A stretch of DNA of 64,000 nt from assembly GCF_019656655.1 (NCBI RefSeq), contig NZ_BPMV01000001.1, positions 434,001 to 498,000 of the forward strand, given 5' to 3'. Each line of letters begins with the position of its first letter. Within the stretch, counting starts at the first letter, position 1. Shown here one piece after another: positions 46,579-55,336 of the stretch. Made by a program: the position numbers and the translations under genes. The notes beneath the pieces were generated by a model. That model was given only the letters and a program-made list of their open reading frames with translations, made no database searches and was not told where the DNA came from. The stretch comes from Tsukamurella sp. TY48 (GTDB lineage Bacteria; Actinomycetota; Actinomycetes; Mycobacteriales; Mycobacteriaceae).

Positions 46579-47196
46579 ATGGCGAACGATTTCACGCGGT
46601 TCGCGGCCGTGGCCCGCAAGCTCGCGCGCGAGCACGGGCCCCGGCTCGCGGGCCAGGTCCTCGACTCCGCGCCCGTACGGGCCGGACGCGAGGCGCTCAC
46701 CCAGGTCGTGACGCAGACGGTGACGCAGGCACTGGGCCTGGAACAACCCGCCGCACCGGCCAAGGAGTTCACACCGGGCCGCCCGGTCACCCGGACGTCG
46801 ACCCGCACGGAACTGATGGCGCGCGCCATCGCCTACGCCCCGCAGCTCGACGGCCGGGCCGATCCGGGCGAGGTGGTGTGGACCTGGGTGGAGTTCGAGG
46901 AGACCACCGGCCCGAACGCCGGACAGGGCAAGGACCGTCCGGTGCTCGTGGTGGGGCGGTCCGGTGCGGCGCTACTGGGACTGATGCTGTCCAGCCAGGC
47001 CAAGCACGACGGTGACCGCGAGTGGCTGGCGATCGGGGCCGGAACCTGGGACGAGGACCGCCGCCCGTCCTGGGTGCGCCTGGACCGGGTACTCGATGTG
47101 CCGGAGGACGGCATCCGCCGCGAGGGCTCGGTGCTCGACCGTGCTCGGTTCGAGCTCGTGGCCGCGCGGCTCCGCGCGGATTACGGCTGGAGCTGA
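46579..47196 (+). CDS. PemK/MazF-fold protein (Rv2405-type)
   Basis: A 205-residue protein. The N-terminal 85 residues are helical and rich in VTQ repeats (LTQVVTQTVTQALGL). The C-terminal half has the MazF/PemK-like pattern PGEVVWTWVEFEETTGPNAG, KDRPVLVVGRSG and WLAIGAGTWD. No antitoxin gene is adjacent, and the length is about twice that of a MazF toxin, so an active toxin is doubtful. In M. tuberculosis a similar protein (Rv2405) follows lepA. ATG behind GGGGAA. Confidence 0.7.
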   Translation: MANDFTRFAAVARKLAREHGPRLAGQVLDSAPVRAGREALTQVVTQTVTQALGLEQPAAPAKEFTPGRPVTRTSTRTELMARAIAYAPQLDGRADPGEVVWTWVEFEETTGPNAGQGKDRPVLVVGRSGAALLGLMLSSQAKHDGDREWLAIGAGTWDEDRRPSWVRLDRVLDVPEDGIRREGSVLDRARFELVAARLRADYGWS

Positions 47197-47197
47197 T

Positions 47198-47605
47198 TCA
47201 GTCGACGACGGCGGCCACGGCCTCGATCTCGACGAGTTGATCGTCGTAGCCGAGCACCGTGACGCCGAACAGGGTGCTGGGCGCGTCGTGCTCGCCGAAG
47301 GCGGCGCGCACCACCTCCCACGCGGTGACGAGGTCCGCCTGGCGCGACGATGCGACCAGCACGCGGGTGGAGATCACATCAGCCATCGTAGCCCCGGCGG
47401 CGCCGAGCGCGATCCGCAGGTTCTCGACGCACTTCGCCGCCTGGCCCGCGTAGTCGCCGCAGGCGGCGGTGCTGCCGTCCAGTTCCAGCGGGCAGGATCC
47501 GGCGAGGAAGATCAGCCGCGCCTCCTTCGGCGCCGTCGCGGCGTAGGCGTATTCGGCGACGCCGCTCAGGGCCGCCGTCCTGATCAGTTCGACCCGACTC
47601 GGCAT
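47198..47605 (-). CDS. RidA-family protein
   Basis: A 135-residue protein of the RidA/YjgF/UK114 family. It shows LIFLAGSCPLELDGSTAACG, the helix QAAKCVENLRIALGAAGATM and the strand DVISTRVLV. The family hydrolyses reactive enamines/imines, although members lacking the canonical arginine in the C-terminal region may have other roles. Here the C-terminal part (VTVLGYDDQLVEIEAVAAV) fits the structural core. Converges on the MazF-fold gene. Confidence 0.82.
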   Translation of the reverse strand: MPSRVELIRTAALSGVAEYAYAATAPKEARLIFLAGSCPLELDGSTAACGDYAGQAAKCVENLRIALGAAGATMADVISTRVLVASSRQADLVTAWEVVRAAFGEHDAPSTLFGVTVLGYDDQLVEIEAVAAVVD

Positions 47606-47696
47606 GCCCTCAGCGTGGCACACGGCAGGCGGGTCAGAGGAGCTCGGCCTTCTGGAAGCGGCACCCCGCTTCTTCATCTCCTCGTCGGCAGCGCCG

Positions 47697-50192
47697 TCAC
47701 GCCTCCAGATGCGGACGCAGGTAGCGCCCGGTGACACTCCCGGCGGCTGCGGCCACCTGTTCGGGTGTGCCCGTGGCGACGACGGTTCCGCCCGCGGCGC
47801 CGCCTCCGGGACCGAGGTCGATCACGTGGTCGGCATTGGCGATCATGTCCAGATCGTGTTCGACCACGATCACCGTGGCGCCGCGATCCACGAGCCGCTG
47901 CACCACGTCCAGCAGCACGCGGACGTCCTTCGGGTGCAGGCCCACCGAGGGCTCGTCCAGCACGAACACCGCGTCGGACTGGTCGCGCCCGAGCTCGTTG
48001 CCCAGCTTGAGCCGCTGCGCCTCGCCGCCGGAGAGCGCGGGGGTGGATTCACCGAGGGTGAGGTACCCGAGCCCGAGGTCCACCAGGGTGCGCAGCTTCT
48101 TCGCGATGCGCGGCAAGGCGATCCGGTCCGCCGCCTCGCGGACGGTGAGGGCGAGCAGTTCGGGGAGCGCGAGGCCGTCGGGTTCCGGCCAGCGCACGTC
48201 CGCCGCCGCGGGGGCGTACCGGCGTCCGCCGCACGCCGGGCATTCGATGTCGACGTCCGGGAGGAACTGCACGTCGAGCGATACCTGTCCGGTGCCGTCG
48301 CAGCGGGGGCAGCGCAGCGATCCGGTGTTGTAGGAGAAGTCGGCCGTCTTGTAGCCGCGGACCTTCGCCGCATCGGTCTTGGCGTACTCACGCCGCAGGT
48401 CGTCGAGCACGCCGCTGTAGGTGGCGACGGTGGAGCGCACGTTGATCCCGATCGGTGTTGCGTCCACCAGGTTCACGCGCCCGATGGACGGGGCCTCCAG
48501 CACGCTGACGTGCTCCGGCAGCGGCTCTCCCGCGGCGTGCGCCGAGATCGCCGGCACGAGGGATTCGAGCACCAGCGTCGTCTTGCCCGAGCCGGAGACG
48601 CCGGTGACGGCGGTCATCCGGCCGACGGGGACGTCGACGGTGAGCGCCTGCACGGTGTGCAGCGGCGCCGTCTCCAGGTGGATCCGGCCCGGCGCGAAGA
48701 CCTCGTCGGGGGCGAGACGCGGGCGCACGCGGACCGCTTCCCGACCGGCCAGAAATCCGCCGAGCAGCGACGCCGCATCGGACTCCAACTCGGCCACGGT
48801 CCCCGTCGCGATCACGCGACCGCCCTCGCCGCCCGAGCCGGGGCCGATCTCGATCAGGTACTCGGCCTCGCGCAGCACGTCCAGGTCGTGATCGACGACC
48901 ACGACGGAGTTGCCGTCGGCGAGGAGATCGCGCATCACGCCGACCAGGCCCTCGACGTTCGCCGGGTGCAGGCCGACCGACGGTTCGTCGAGCACGTACA
49001 GCACGCCGGTGGTGCGATTGCGGACCGCGCGGGCGAGCTGAACCCGCTGCCGCTCACCGGTGGACAGCGTGCCGGCCGCCCGATCGAGACCGAGGTAGCC
49101 GAGCCCGAGTTCCCGCAACCGCCGCGCGATGGACAGGAGCGAGTCGATGAGGATCGCCGCCATCTCGCGCATGTCCGCCGGGAGCGGTTCAACGGTGCCG
49201 GGCGCCCAGGCGACCACCTCGTCGAGCGGCATCGCCGTCACCTCGGCGAGCCCGAGATCACCGATCCGGGGCGCCCGCGCCTGCGGGCTCAAGCGCGTGC
49301 CACCGCAGTCGGAACAGGGCCCCGAGCGCACGAATCGGTTGACCCGCCCCAGTCCCGCCTCGGTCGTGGCCTTGTCGAGTGCCTCCTGCACGGCGGCGTT
49401 CGCGCTCCGATACGTGAAATTGACCTCGAACAGCTTGCCGCTCTTGCTGGAGACCGCGACATTCCGCTTCTCCGCGGGGCCGTGCAGCACGATCTCCCGC
49501 TCGGCGTCGGTGAGCTCGGCGAAGGGCACGTCGATGCGGACGCCGAGGTCGGCCACGACCTGGGGCATGAAGGAGAAGCCGAACATCGACCAGGGTGCGA
49601 CGGCGCCGTCGGCGATCGTCTTCGACGGGTCGGGGATCAGTGTGGCACCGTCGATCTCGCGGACGATGCCGGTGCCCGCGCAGGTGGGGCAGGCGCCGTC
49701 GGAGTTGAACGCGAGCGATTCCGCGCCGGGCGGGGTGAAACCTGCTCCGCACTCCGGGCAGGTGAGGTCCATCCCGGCCGCGACGTCGATCGTCGGGGCC
49801 AGGTAATGCCCGTTCGGACAGCGGTGCGACGCGAGCCGGGAGAACATGAGCCGCACCACGTTCAACAGCTCCGTGGATGTGCCGAAGGTACTGCGCACAC
49901 CGGGGACACCGGGGCGCTGGCGCAGGGCGAGCGCCGCGGGCACGTGCTCCACCGAATCGACCGCGGCCCGCGGCGCCTGCGCCATCCGCCGCCGGGTGTA
50001 GGTGGACAGCGCCTCCAGGTAACGGCGCGAGCCCTCCGCATACAGCACCCCCATCGCGAGCGAGGACTTACCCGAACCCGAGACGCCCGCGATGGCCACC
50101 AGACGACGCAGCGGCACATCGACGTCGACGTCCCGGAGGTTGTGCACCCGGGCACCCCGGACGGCGATCTGCAGCGGGACGTCGAATGTCAT
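47697..50192 (-). CDS. UvrA-like ABC ATPase (UvrA2 class)
   Basis: An 831-residue tandem ABC protein with two P-loops (GVSGSGKSS, GVSGSGKTT), two signature motifs (LSTGERQRVQLARAV, LSGGEAQRLKLGNEL), two Walker B motifs (YVLDEPSVGLHP, FVLDEPSVGLHP) and zinc fingers (CPNGHY/CPECGAG and CPRCDGTG/CPACGGRR). It is about 120 residues shorter than canonical UvrA, as in UvrA2 or drug-tolerance UvrA paralogues. The ATG overlaps the transglutaminase gene by 4 bases, making it the last gene of the ATP-grasp operon. Confidence 0.88.
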   Translation of the reverse strand: MTFDVPLQIAVRGARVHNLRDVDVDVPLRRLVAIAGVSGSGKSSLAMGVLYAEGSRRYLEALSTYTRRRMAQAPRAAVDSVEHVPAALALRQRPGVPGVRSTFGTSTELLNVVRLMFSRLASHRCPNGHYLAPTIDVAAGMDLTCPECGAGFTPPGAESLAFNSDGACPTCAGTGIVREIDGATLIPDPSKTIADGAVAPWSMFGFSFMPQVVADLGVRIDVPFAELTDAEREIVLHGPAEKRNVAVSSKSGKLFEVNFTYRSANAAVQEALDKATTEAGLGRVNRFVRSGPCSDCGGTRLSPQARAPRIGDLGLAEVTAMPLDEVVAWAPGTVEPLPADMREMAAILIDSLLSIARRLRELGLGYLGLDRAAGTLSTGERQRVQLARAVRNRTTGVLYVLDEPSVGLHPANVEGLVGVMRDLLADGNSVVVVDHDLDVLREAEYLIEIGPGSGGEGGRVIATGTVAELESDAASLLGGFLAGREAVRVRPRLAPDEVFAPGRIHLETAPLHTVQALTVDVPVGRMTAVTGVSGSGKTTLVLESLVPAISAHAAGEPLPEHVSVLEAPSIGRVNLVDATPIGINVRSTVATYSGVLDDLRREYAKTDAAKVRGYKTADFSYNTGSLRCPRCDGTGQVSLDVQFLPDVDIECPACGGRRYAPAAADVRWPEPDGLALPELLALTVREAADRIALPRIAKKLRTLVDLGLGYLTLGESTPALSGGEAQRLKLGNELGRDQSDAVFVLDEPSVGLHPKDVRVLLDVVQRLVDRGATVIVVEHDLDMIANADHVIDLGPGGGAAGGTVVATGTPEQVAAAAGSVTGRYLRPHLEA

Positions 50193-51031
50193 GCGAGGCG
50201 GGTGATCTCCACCACCACGTCGAGATCGGAGGCCCCGCCGCCCGCGATGATCCCCTTGAGCGGGGGCACATCGGCGTAATCGCGGCCCACGCCCACGGAC
50301 ACGTGCCGCTCACCGATCGGCACGTCGTTGGTGGGGTCGTAGCCGTTCCAGTGGCCGGTCCACGCCTCGATCCAGGCGTGCGACTCGCCCGCCACCGTCG
50401 AGCCGATCTCGGCGTCACGCTGCGGATGCAGATACCCGGAGACGTATCGGGCCGGGATGCCCACGCTGCGCAGCATCAGCAGCGTGAGATGCGCGTAGTC
50501 CTGGCAGACGCCCTTGCGCTCGTCCCACGCGTCGATCGCGGACGAATGCACGCCGGTGGTGCCGGGCACGTAGTCCAACTCGCCGTGCACCCAGCGGCAC
50601 AACTCGAGCACCGCTTCGTCGGGACCGAGGTCCTTGACGAGCTTCTTCGCCTGCGAACCCAGCTTGCGGTGCCGCGGAACGTAATCGGTGAAACCCAGGA
50701 GCTCGTCGTAGCGGTCGCGCACGCGCGCCGAGTCGAGCTCCTCCCAGCTCACGATCTCCTCCGGAGGCTCGGAAGCCTCGGTCTCGACGACCGAGGCACC
50801 GGTCACCTCGAGTGCGGTGTGCGGCGCGTGCAGGTCGAAAGCGGTGACCGCGGTGCCCCAGTAGTCGGTGTACCGGTATGCACGGGTGGCCGGGACGGTC
50901 TCGACGCGGTTGAGGATCACGTTCTGCCGCTGGTCACTGCGGGGCGTGAGCCGGGCCTCGTTGTACGACGAGGTGACCGGCGCGTTGTAGCCGAATCCGG
51001 TGGAGTGCACGACTCGAAGACGCCAGCTCAC
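50189..51031 (-). CDS. Transglutaminase-like cysteine protease family protein
   Basis: A 280-residue protein with an N-terminal beta-sandwich (LRVVHSTGFGYNAPVTSSYN) and a transglutaminase core. The catalytic Cys is in RKGVCQDYAHLTLLMLR, His in GESHAWIEAW and Asp in YDPTND. It is the Rv2409c-type partner of alpha-E and ATP-grasp genes. Such proteins may act as peptidases or amide-forming enzymes on peptide products. Overlaps both neighbours by 4 bases. Confidence 0.88.
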   Translation of the reverse strand: MSWRLRVVHSTGFGYNAPVTSSYNEARLTPRSDQRQNVILNRVETVPATRAYRYTDYWGTAVTAFDLHAPHTALEVTGASVVETEASEPPEEIVSWEELDSARVRDRYDELLGFTDYVPRHRKLGSQAKKLVKDLGPDEAVLELCRWVHGELDYVPGTTGVHSSAIDAWDERKGVCQDYAHLTLLMLRSVGIPARYVSGYLHPQRDAEIGSTVAGESHAWIEAWTGHWNGYDPTNDVPIGERHVSVGVGRDYADVPPLKGIIAGGGASDLDVVVEITRLA

Positions 51032-52011
51032 AGCTCCCCCTCCAGGATGGTGTCGATATCGCCGCGGGCGCGGGCATCGGTCCAGGCGACGTAGGGCGTC
51101 ACGTGGAAGTAGCGGGCGGTGATGGCCTCGCCCGCCTCGTGTCCCAGCTCCTGCAGCGCGACCAGGCGGCGCTGCAGATCGTCGAGCAGCTCACCGGGAG
51201 CAAGGAATTCGAGCTCGCCACGGGCGCGGCCCAGCAGGCGCTGCGCCTCCGTGCGGGTGCCGAGGCGGCCCTCGCGACCACCCTCGATCGCGTTCAGGCA
51301 GTCCTCGGCGGTGGTGAGCGCGTGGATCACCGACCGCGGAAAGAGCCGGTCGACGAGGATGAATTCGACCACGCGGGCGGCGTCGAGCACACCGCGGTAG
51401 GTACGCAGGTAGGTGTCGTGCGCGCCGGTCGCGCGCAGCACCGTGACCCAGGTGGGCGAGCTCGCCCGATCGCCGGCGCGGGAGAGCAGCAATCGGATGG
51501 ACATGTCCATCCGCTCGATCGAGCGGCCCAGCAACAGGAACCGGTAGCCCTCGTCCCGCGACAGCGTGGAATCGGTGAGGCCGGAGAACATCGCCGCCCG
51601 GTTCTTGATGTAGTTGAGGAACTCGTGCGGGCCGAGGCGGCGCGCCGCGCGCTCGCGTTCGGCGAGGCCGTTGTACGTGGAGTTGAGGCACTCCCACATC
51701 TCCGACGAGGTCACCTCGCGGGCACCGCGGGCGTTCTCCCGCGCCGCGTAGATGGTGGCCGCGATCGAACCGCTGCCGGGATCCCGGTTGTAGGCCACCA
51801 CCTCGGTTACCGACCGCAGGTCGAGCGGCTGATCGGCGGGCGGTTCCGGAATGCCCAAGACCCGCACCAGCTGTCGCGAGACGCGGTCCTCGTCGACGGT
51901 GGCGTCCTCCAGGAACTGGTGGGCCGTCACGTCGAGCATCCGGGCGGTGTCGTCGGCGCGTTCGGAGTACCGGCCGATCCAGTACAGCGCCTCGGCGTTA
52001 CGCGCGAGCAT
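51028..52011 (-). CDS. Alpha-E domain protein
   Basis: A 327-residue all-helical protein with the alpha-E family start MLARNAEALYWIGRYSERAD, then SEMWECLNSTYNGL and LGRSIERMDMSIRLLLSR. The family is always linked to circularly permuted ATP-grasp genes, and its biochemical role is unknown. Its start overlaps the ATP-grasp stop by 14 bases. Confidence 0.88.
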   Translation of the reverse strand: MLARNAEALYWIGRYSERADDTARMLDVTAHQFLEDATVDEDRVSRQLVRVLGIPEPPADQPLDLRSVTEVVAYNRDPGSGSIAATIYAARENARGAREVTSSEMWECLNSTYNGLAERERAARRLGPHEFLNYIKNRAAMFSGLTDSTLSRDEGYRFLLLGRSIERMDMSIRLLLSRAGDRASSPTWVTVLRATGAHDTYLRTYRGVLDAARVVEFILVDRLFPRSVIHALTTAEDCLNAIEGGREGRLGTRTEAQRLLGRARGELEFLAPGELLDDLQRRLVALQELGHEAGEAITARYFHVTPYVAWTDARARGDIDTILEGEL

Positions 52012-53659
52012 GCGGTGCCTCCGTCCAGGTCGCCTGTTGCTGTTGCTGATCCTGTTGGCTCAGATCGGGCCCCAGTTCCACCTGGGGCTGCTCCGCCAGA
52101 TCGCGCGAGGGCACCAGCGCCTCGCCCTCCAGTTCGGCCTCCGCGACGGAGGATCGTGCCGCGAGCACCCAGGTGTCCTTGGAGCCGCCGCCCTGCGAGG
52201 AGTTCACCACGAGCGAGCCCTCCGGCAGCGCGACGCGGGTGAGGCCGCCGGGCAGCACCCACACGTCGTCACCGTCGTTGACCGCGAAGGGACGCAGGTC
52301 CACGTGCCGCGGACGGGCGCTCTCGCCGATCTTGGTGGGCACTGTCGAGAGCTGCACCACCGGCTGCGCGATCCAGCCGCGGGGATCGGCGGCGACCTTG
52401 CGGCGTATGGCCGCGAGCTCCTTCTCGCTGGCGTCGGGCCCGAAGACGATGCCGTAGCCGCCCGACCCCTCGACCGGCTTGATCACCAGCTCGTCGATCC
52501 GGTCGAGCACCTCCTCGCACTCCTCGTCGAGCCAGCAGCGCAGGGTGTCCACGTTCTGCAGCAGGGGCTTCTCGCCGAGGTAGTAGTCGATGATCTCGGG
52601 CACGTAGGTGTAGGTGAGTTTATCGTCGCCCACGCCGTTACCCACCGCCGAGCTGATCACCACGTTGCCGGCGCGGGCGGCGTTGAGCAGCCCGGCCACG
52701 CCGAGCACCGAATCGGGCCGGAACTGCATGGGGTCGAGGAAGTCGTCGTCGATGCGGCGGTAGATCACGTCCACTTGCTGCTCACCACCGGTGGTGCGCA
52801 TGTAGACCACGTTGTCGCGGCAGAACAGGTCGCGGCCCTCGACCAGTTCGACGCCCATCTGGCGGGCGAGCAGCGAGTGCTCGAAGTACGCGGAGTTCGC
52901 CATGCCCGGTGTGAGCACCACGACGGTGGGGTCGGCCTCGTTGGAGGCGGCCGACCGGCGCAGCGCCCGCAGCAGGTGCGAGCTGTAGTCGCCCACGGCC
53001 CGCACGCGGTGGCGCAGGAACAGGTCGGGGAAGACCTGCGCCATGGTCCGGCGGTTCTCCATCACGTAGCTCACACCCGACGGGGAGCGCAGGTTGTCCT
53101 CCAGCACGCGGAAGGTGCCCTCGGCGTCGCGGATCAGGTCGATACCGGCCACGTGGATGCGCACGCCGTTGGGCGGGCGGATGCCGGCCGCCTGGCGGTG
53201 GAAGTGCGCGCACGAGGTGACCAGGCGCTTGGGCACCACCTGATCGCGCAGGATCTCCTGTTCGGAGTAGATGTCGTCGAGGAACAGTTCGAGCGCCTGG
53301 ACCCGCTGCTTGATGCCCTTCTCGAGTCGGTTCCACTCGCCTGCGGCGATCACGCGCGGCACCAGGTCGAGGGGGAAGGGCCGCTCGCGGCCCTCCAGCG
53401 AGAAGGTCACGCCCTGGTCGATGAAGGCGGCGCCGAGCGCGTCGACGCGCGCGGCGAGATCGGATTCGTCGGCCGAGGAGAGCGCCTCGAAGACCCGCTT
53501 GTACGGGGAGCGGACCGTGCCGTCCTCGGCGAACATCTCGTCGTAGGCGGCACCGAACGACGGGGCGTCGTCGTATCCCGCGAACAGCCGCGCATCGTCG
53601 GACAGTCGGGGAACGGCCGGCCGCCGGGTGTGGGACTTGGCCTGTTTCTGCGGGGTCAC
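51998..53659 (-). CDS. Circularly permuted type 2 ATP-grasp protein
   Basis: A 553-residue protein of the circularly permuted ATP-grasp family. Key segments are NRLEKGIKQRVQALELFLDD, RVLEDNLRSPSGVSYVMENR, the DDDFLDPMQFR region and VIKPVEGSGGYGIVFGPDA, which carries the ATP-grasp nucleotide loop. Predicted to form carbon-nitrogen bonds, by family analogy with amidoligases. First gene of the overlapping operon with alpha-E, transglutaminase and UvrA-like genes. A glutamine-rich stretch (QQDQQQQQ) lies near the C terminus. Confidence 0.88.
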   Translation of the reverse strand: MTPQKQAKSHTRRPAVPRLSDDARLFAGYDDAPSFGAAYDEMFAEDGTVRSPYKRVFEALSSADESDLAARVDALGAAFIDQGVTFSLEGRERPFPLDLVPRVIAAGEWNRLEKGIKQRVQALELFLDDIYSEQEILRDQVVPKRLVTSCAHFHRQAAGIRPPNGVRIHVAGIDLIRDAEGTFRVLEDNLRSPSGVSYVMENRRTMAQVFPDLFLRHRVRAVGDYSSHLLRALRRSAASNEADPTVVVLTPGMANSAYFEHSLLARQMGVELVEGRDLFCRDNVVYMRTTGGEQQVDVIYRRIDDDFLDPMQFRPDSVLGVAGLLNAARAGNVVISSAVGNGVGDDKLTYTYVPEIIDYYLGEKPLLQNVDTLRCWLDEECEEVLDRIDELVIKPVEGSGGYGIVFGPDASEKELAAIRRKVAADPRGWIAQPVVQLSTVPTKIGESARPRHVDLRPFAVNDGDDVWVLPGGLTRVALPEGSLVVNSSQGGGSKDTWVLAARSSVAEAELEGEALVPSRDLAEQPQVELGPDLSQQDQQQQQATWTEAPHARA

Positions 53660-53758
53660 TCGCTATATCGTGCCGTACCGGCCGCGATTCGGCAGCGCAC
53701 TCGTTCAGGCGGTGGCAAGGTGTGGGCCAGGTGATGTTCGCCCGGGCAGCACTGCGAT

Positions 53759-53811
53759 TTGGGTTGTCCCCGCCGCGCTGGTAACCTGGTACGTCGGCAG
53801 TCAGTACCGAC
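53759..53811 (+). promoter_or_regulatory. Predicted rpsT promoter and leader hairpin
   Basis: TTGGGT (53759-53764) and TAACCT (53782-53787) are separated by 17 bases. The expected start near 53794 gives a leader of about 55 bases, with a short hairpin GTCGG/CCGAC (53793-53797 with 53807-53811). S20 genes are often autoregulated in the leader, but no known binding motif is recognised here. Confidence 0.4.
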
Positions 53812-53849
53812 TGTTCTTATGCCTTTCGAGTGACAAGAGAGTTTGACGC

Positions 53850-54110
53850 GTGGCCAACATCAAGTCCCAGATGAAGCGGATCAAGACCAACGAGCGCAAC
53901 CGCCTGCGCAACCAGTCGGCGAAGTCGTCGCTGCGTACCGCCATCCGCCACTTCCGCGAGGCCGTGGATGCGGGCGACAAGGACAAGGCCACCACCCTCC
54001 TCGCCAGCACCAGCCAGCAGCTGGACAAGGCCGCGAGCAAGGGCATCATCCACACCAACCAGGCTGCCAACAAGAAGTCGGCCCTGGCCCTGGCGCTGAA
54101 CAAGCTCTGA
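53850..54110 (+). CDS. rpsT: 30S ribosomal protein S20
   Basis: An 86-residue, basic, helical ribosomal protein with the family start [20 protein letters not shown] and the conserved [16 protein letters not shown] near the end. The start is GTG, as is usual for actinobacterial rpsT. It is transcribed alone, with a branched hairpin after it, converging on holA. Confidence 0.97.
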   Translation: MANIKSQMKRIKTNERNRLRNQSAKSSLRTAIRHFREAVDAGDKDKATTLLASTSQQLDKAASKGIIHTNQAANKKSALALALNKL

Positions 54111-54132
54111 TCCTCCGCTAGACGCGCGTATC

Positions 54133-54189
54133 ACCGCGCCGAACCGTCCCCCGGCACCACGCGAGCCGGAACCGGATCGGCGCGGTTTT
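54133..54189 (+). terminator. Branched terminator-like structure after rpsT
   Basis: ACCGCGCCGA (54133-54142) pairs perfectly with TCGGCGCGGT (54177-54186), followed by further T and C. The enclosed 34 bases contain a second stem, CCGGC/GCCGG. It sits between the converging rpsT and holA genes and may end both transcripts. Confidence 0.55.
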
Positions 54190-54215
54190 CGCGTATCCGG
54201 GTGCGGCCGAGGCCG

Positions 54216-55205
54216 TCAGCTCGCGAGCGTGGCGACCTTCCGGACAGCGAGTTCGAGCGCGTAGTCCGGATCGGCCGCCTGGCCCTTCACGTCGGCGTTC
54301 GCCGCGGCCACAGCGGCCAGCGCCAGCGCCACGTTCTCGGCGCGCCAACGGCGGGCCACCTGGGTCATCTTCTTGACCTTCCACGGCGCCATTCCCAGCT
54401 CCCCCGCATCCCGGTACTGATCGGGGGTACGTCCCAGGCCACGGATGCGGGCCACCGAGTGCACAGCGTCGGCCAGCGCGTCGGCGATGAGCACGTGCGG
54501 CGTACCGCGGTGCTGGGCCCAGCGCAGGGACTCCAGCGCAGCGGCGACCTGTCCGGCGACGGCCTTATCGGCGATCTCGAATCCGGTGACCTCGGCACGG
54601 CCCGCGTAGTAGCGGTTCACGGCGGCCAGATCCACCCGGCCGCCGGTATCGGCCACCAGCTGCGCGATGGCCGCGGCCAGCTCGCGCAGATCCTTGCCGA
54701 CCGAATCCACCAGGAGCTCGACCAGCTCGTCGGAGACCCGCACCTTCTGCGCCCGGAACTCGGACTTCGCGAAATCGGTGCGGTCGCGCGCGTTGCTGAT
54801 GGTGGGCACCTCGACCACAGCGGCGCCGGCCTTCTTAAGCGCGGCCACCATCGACTTCGCGCGGCCGCCACCGCTGTGCTCGATCACCAGCGTGATGCCG
54901 TCCGGCGGGTTCTGCGCCGCCTCGACGATGAGGTCGACGGGCGCTTTCCCTGCCTCGGCCGCCGACTCCAGCACCACGATCCGCTCCTCCGCGAACAGCG
55001 ACGGACTCAGCAGTTCGGCGAGCTCGGACTGGTCGACGTCGCCCGCGCGCAAGCGAGTCACCGGTACCGCTTCACCGCCCAGCGCGCTCGCGTCACCGGC
55101 GTTCGCCCGCGCGTCCTCCACGATCGCGGAGACGGCCCGCTCCACCAGGAGGTCCTCGGTCCCCACCACCACGTGTACCCGCGCGCTCTCTGCCACACCC
55201 CACAT
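54216..55205 (-). CDS. holA: DNA polymerase III delta subunit
   Basis: A clamp-loader delta subunit of about 329 residues. It shows the N-terminal strand VHVVVGTEDLLVERAVSAIV, the delta motif SELAELLSPSLFAEERIVVL, DGITLVIEHSGGGRAKSM, and the helical collar region ESLRWAQHRGTPHVLIADAL. The P-loop is degenerate, as normal for delta. The ATG at 55205 is chosen; a GTG at 55220 is also in frame. It is opposite in direction to rpsT, as in M. tuberculosis. Confidence 0.92.
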   Translation of the reverse strand: MWGVAESARVHVVVGTEDLLVERAVSAIVEDARANAGDASALGGEAVPVTRLRAGDVDQSELAELLSPSLFAEERIVVLESAAEAGKAPVDLIVEAAQNPPDGITLVIEHSGGGRAKSMVAALKKAGAAVVEVPTISNARDRTDFAKSEFRAQKVRVSDELVELLVDSVGKDLRELAAAIAQLVADTGGRVDLAAVNRYYAGRAEVTGFEIADKAVAGQVAAALESLRWAQHRGTPHVLIADALADAVHSVARIRGLGRTPDQYRDAGELGMAPWKVKKMTQVARRWRAENVALALAAVAAANADVKGQAADPDYALELAVRKVATLAS

Positions 55206-55336
55206 GCTGCCAGATCCCACCGACGACCCCGCTGAGCCACGGCGAGCGCGGATGCCCCCGCCGGCGAGTGCGCCCTTCTAGGATGGGCTACGTGACGCGA
55301 CGCATTCCAGTGGCGGTCGATCGGAGCAGCGTATGC

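Noticed and set aside
46579-47196. MazF toxin-antitoxin module
   Set aside because: No antitoxin ORF flanks the gene and the protein is about twice the toxin length; kept only as a MazF-fold protein.
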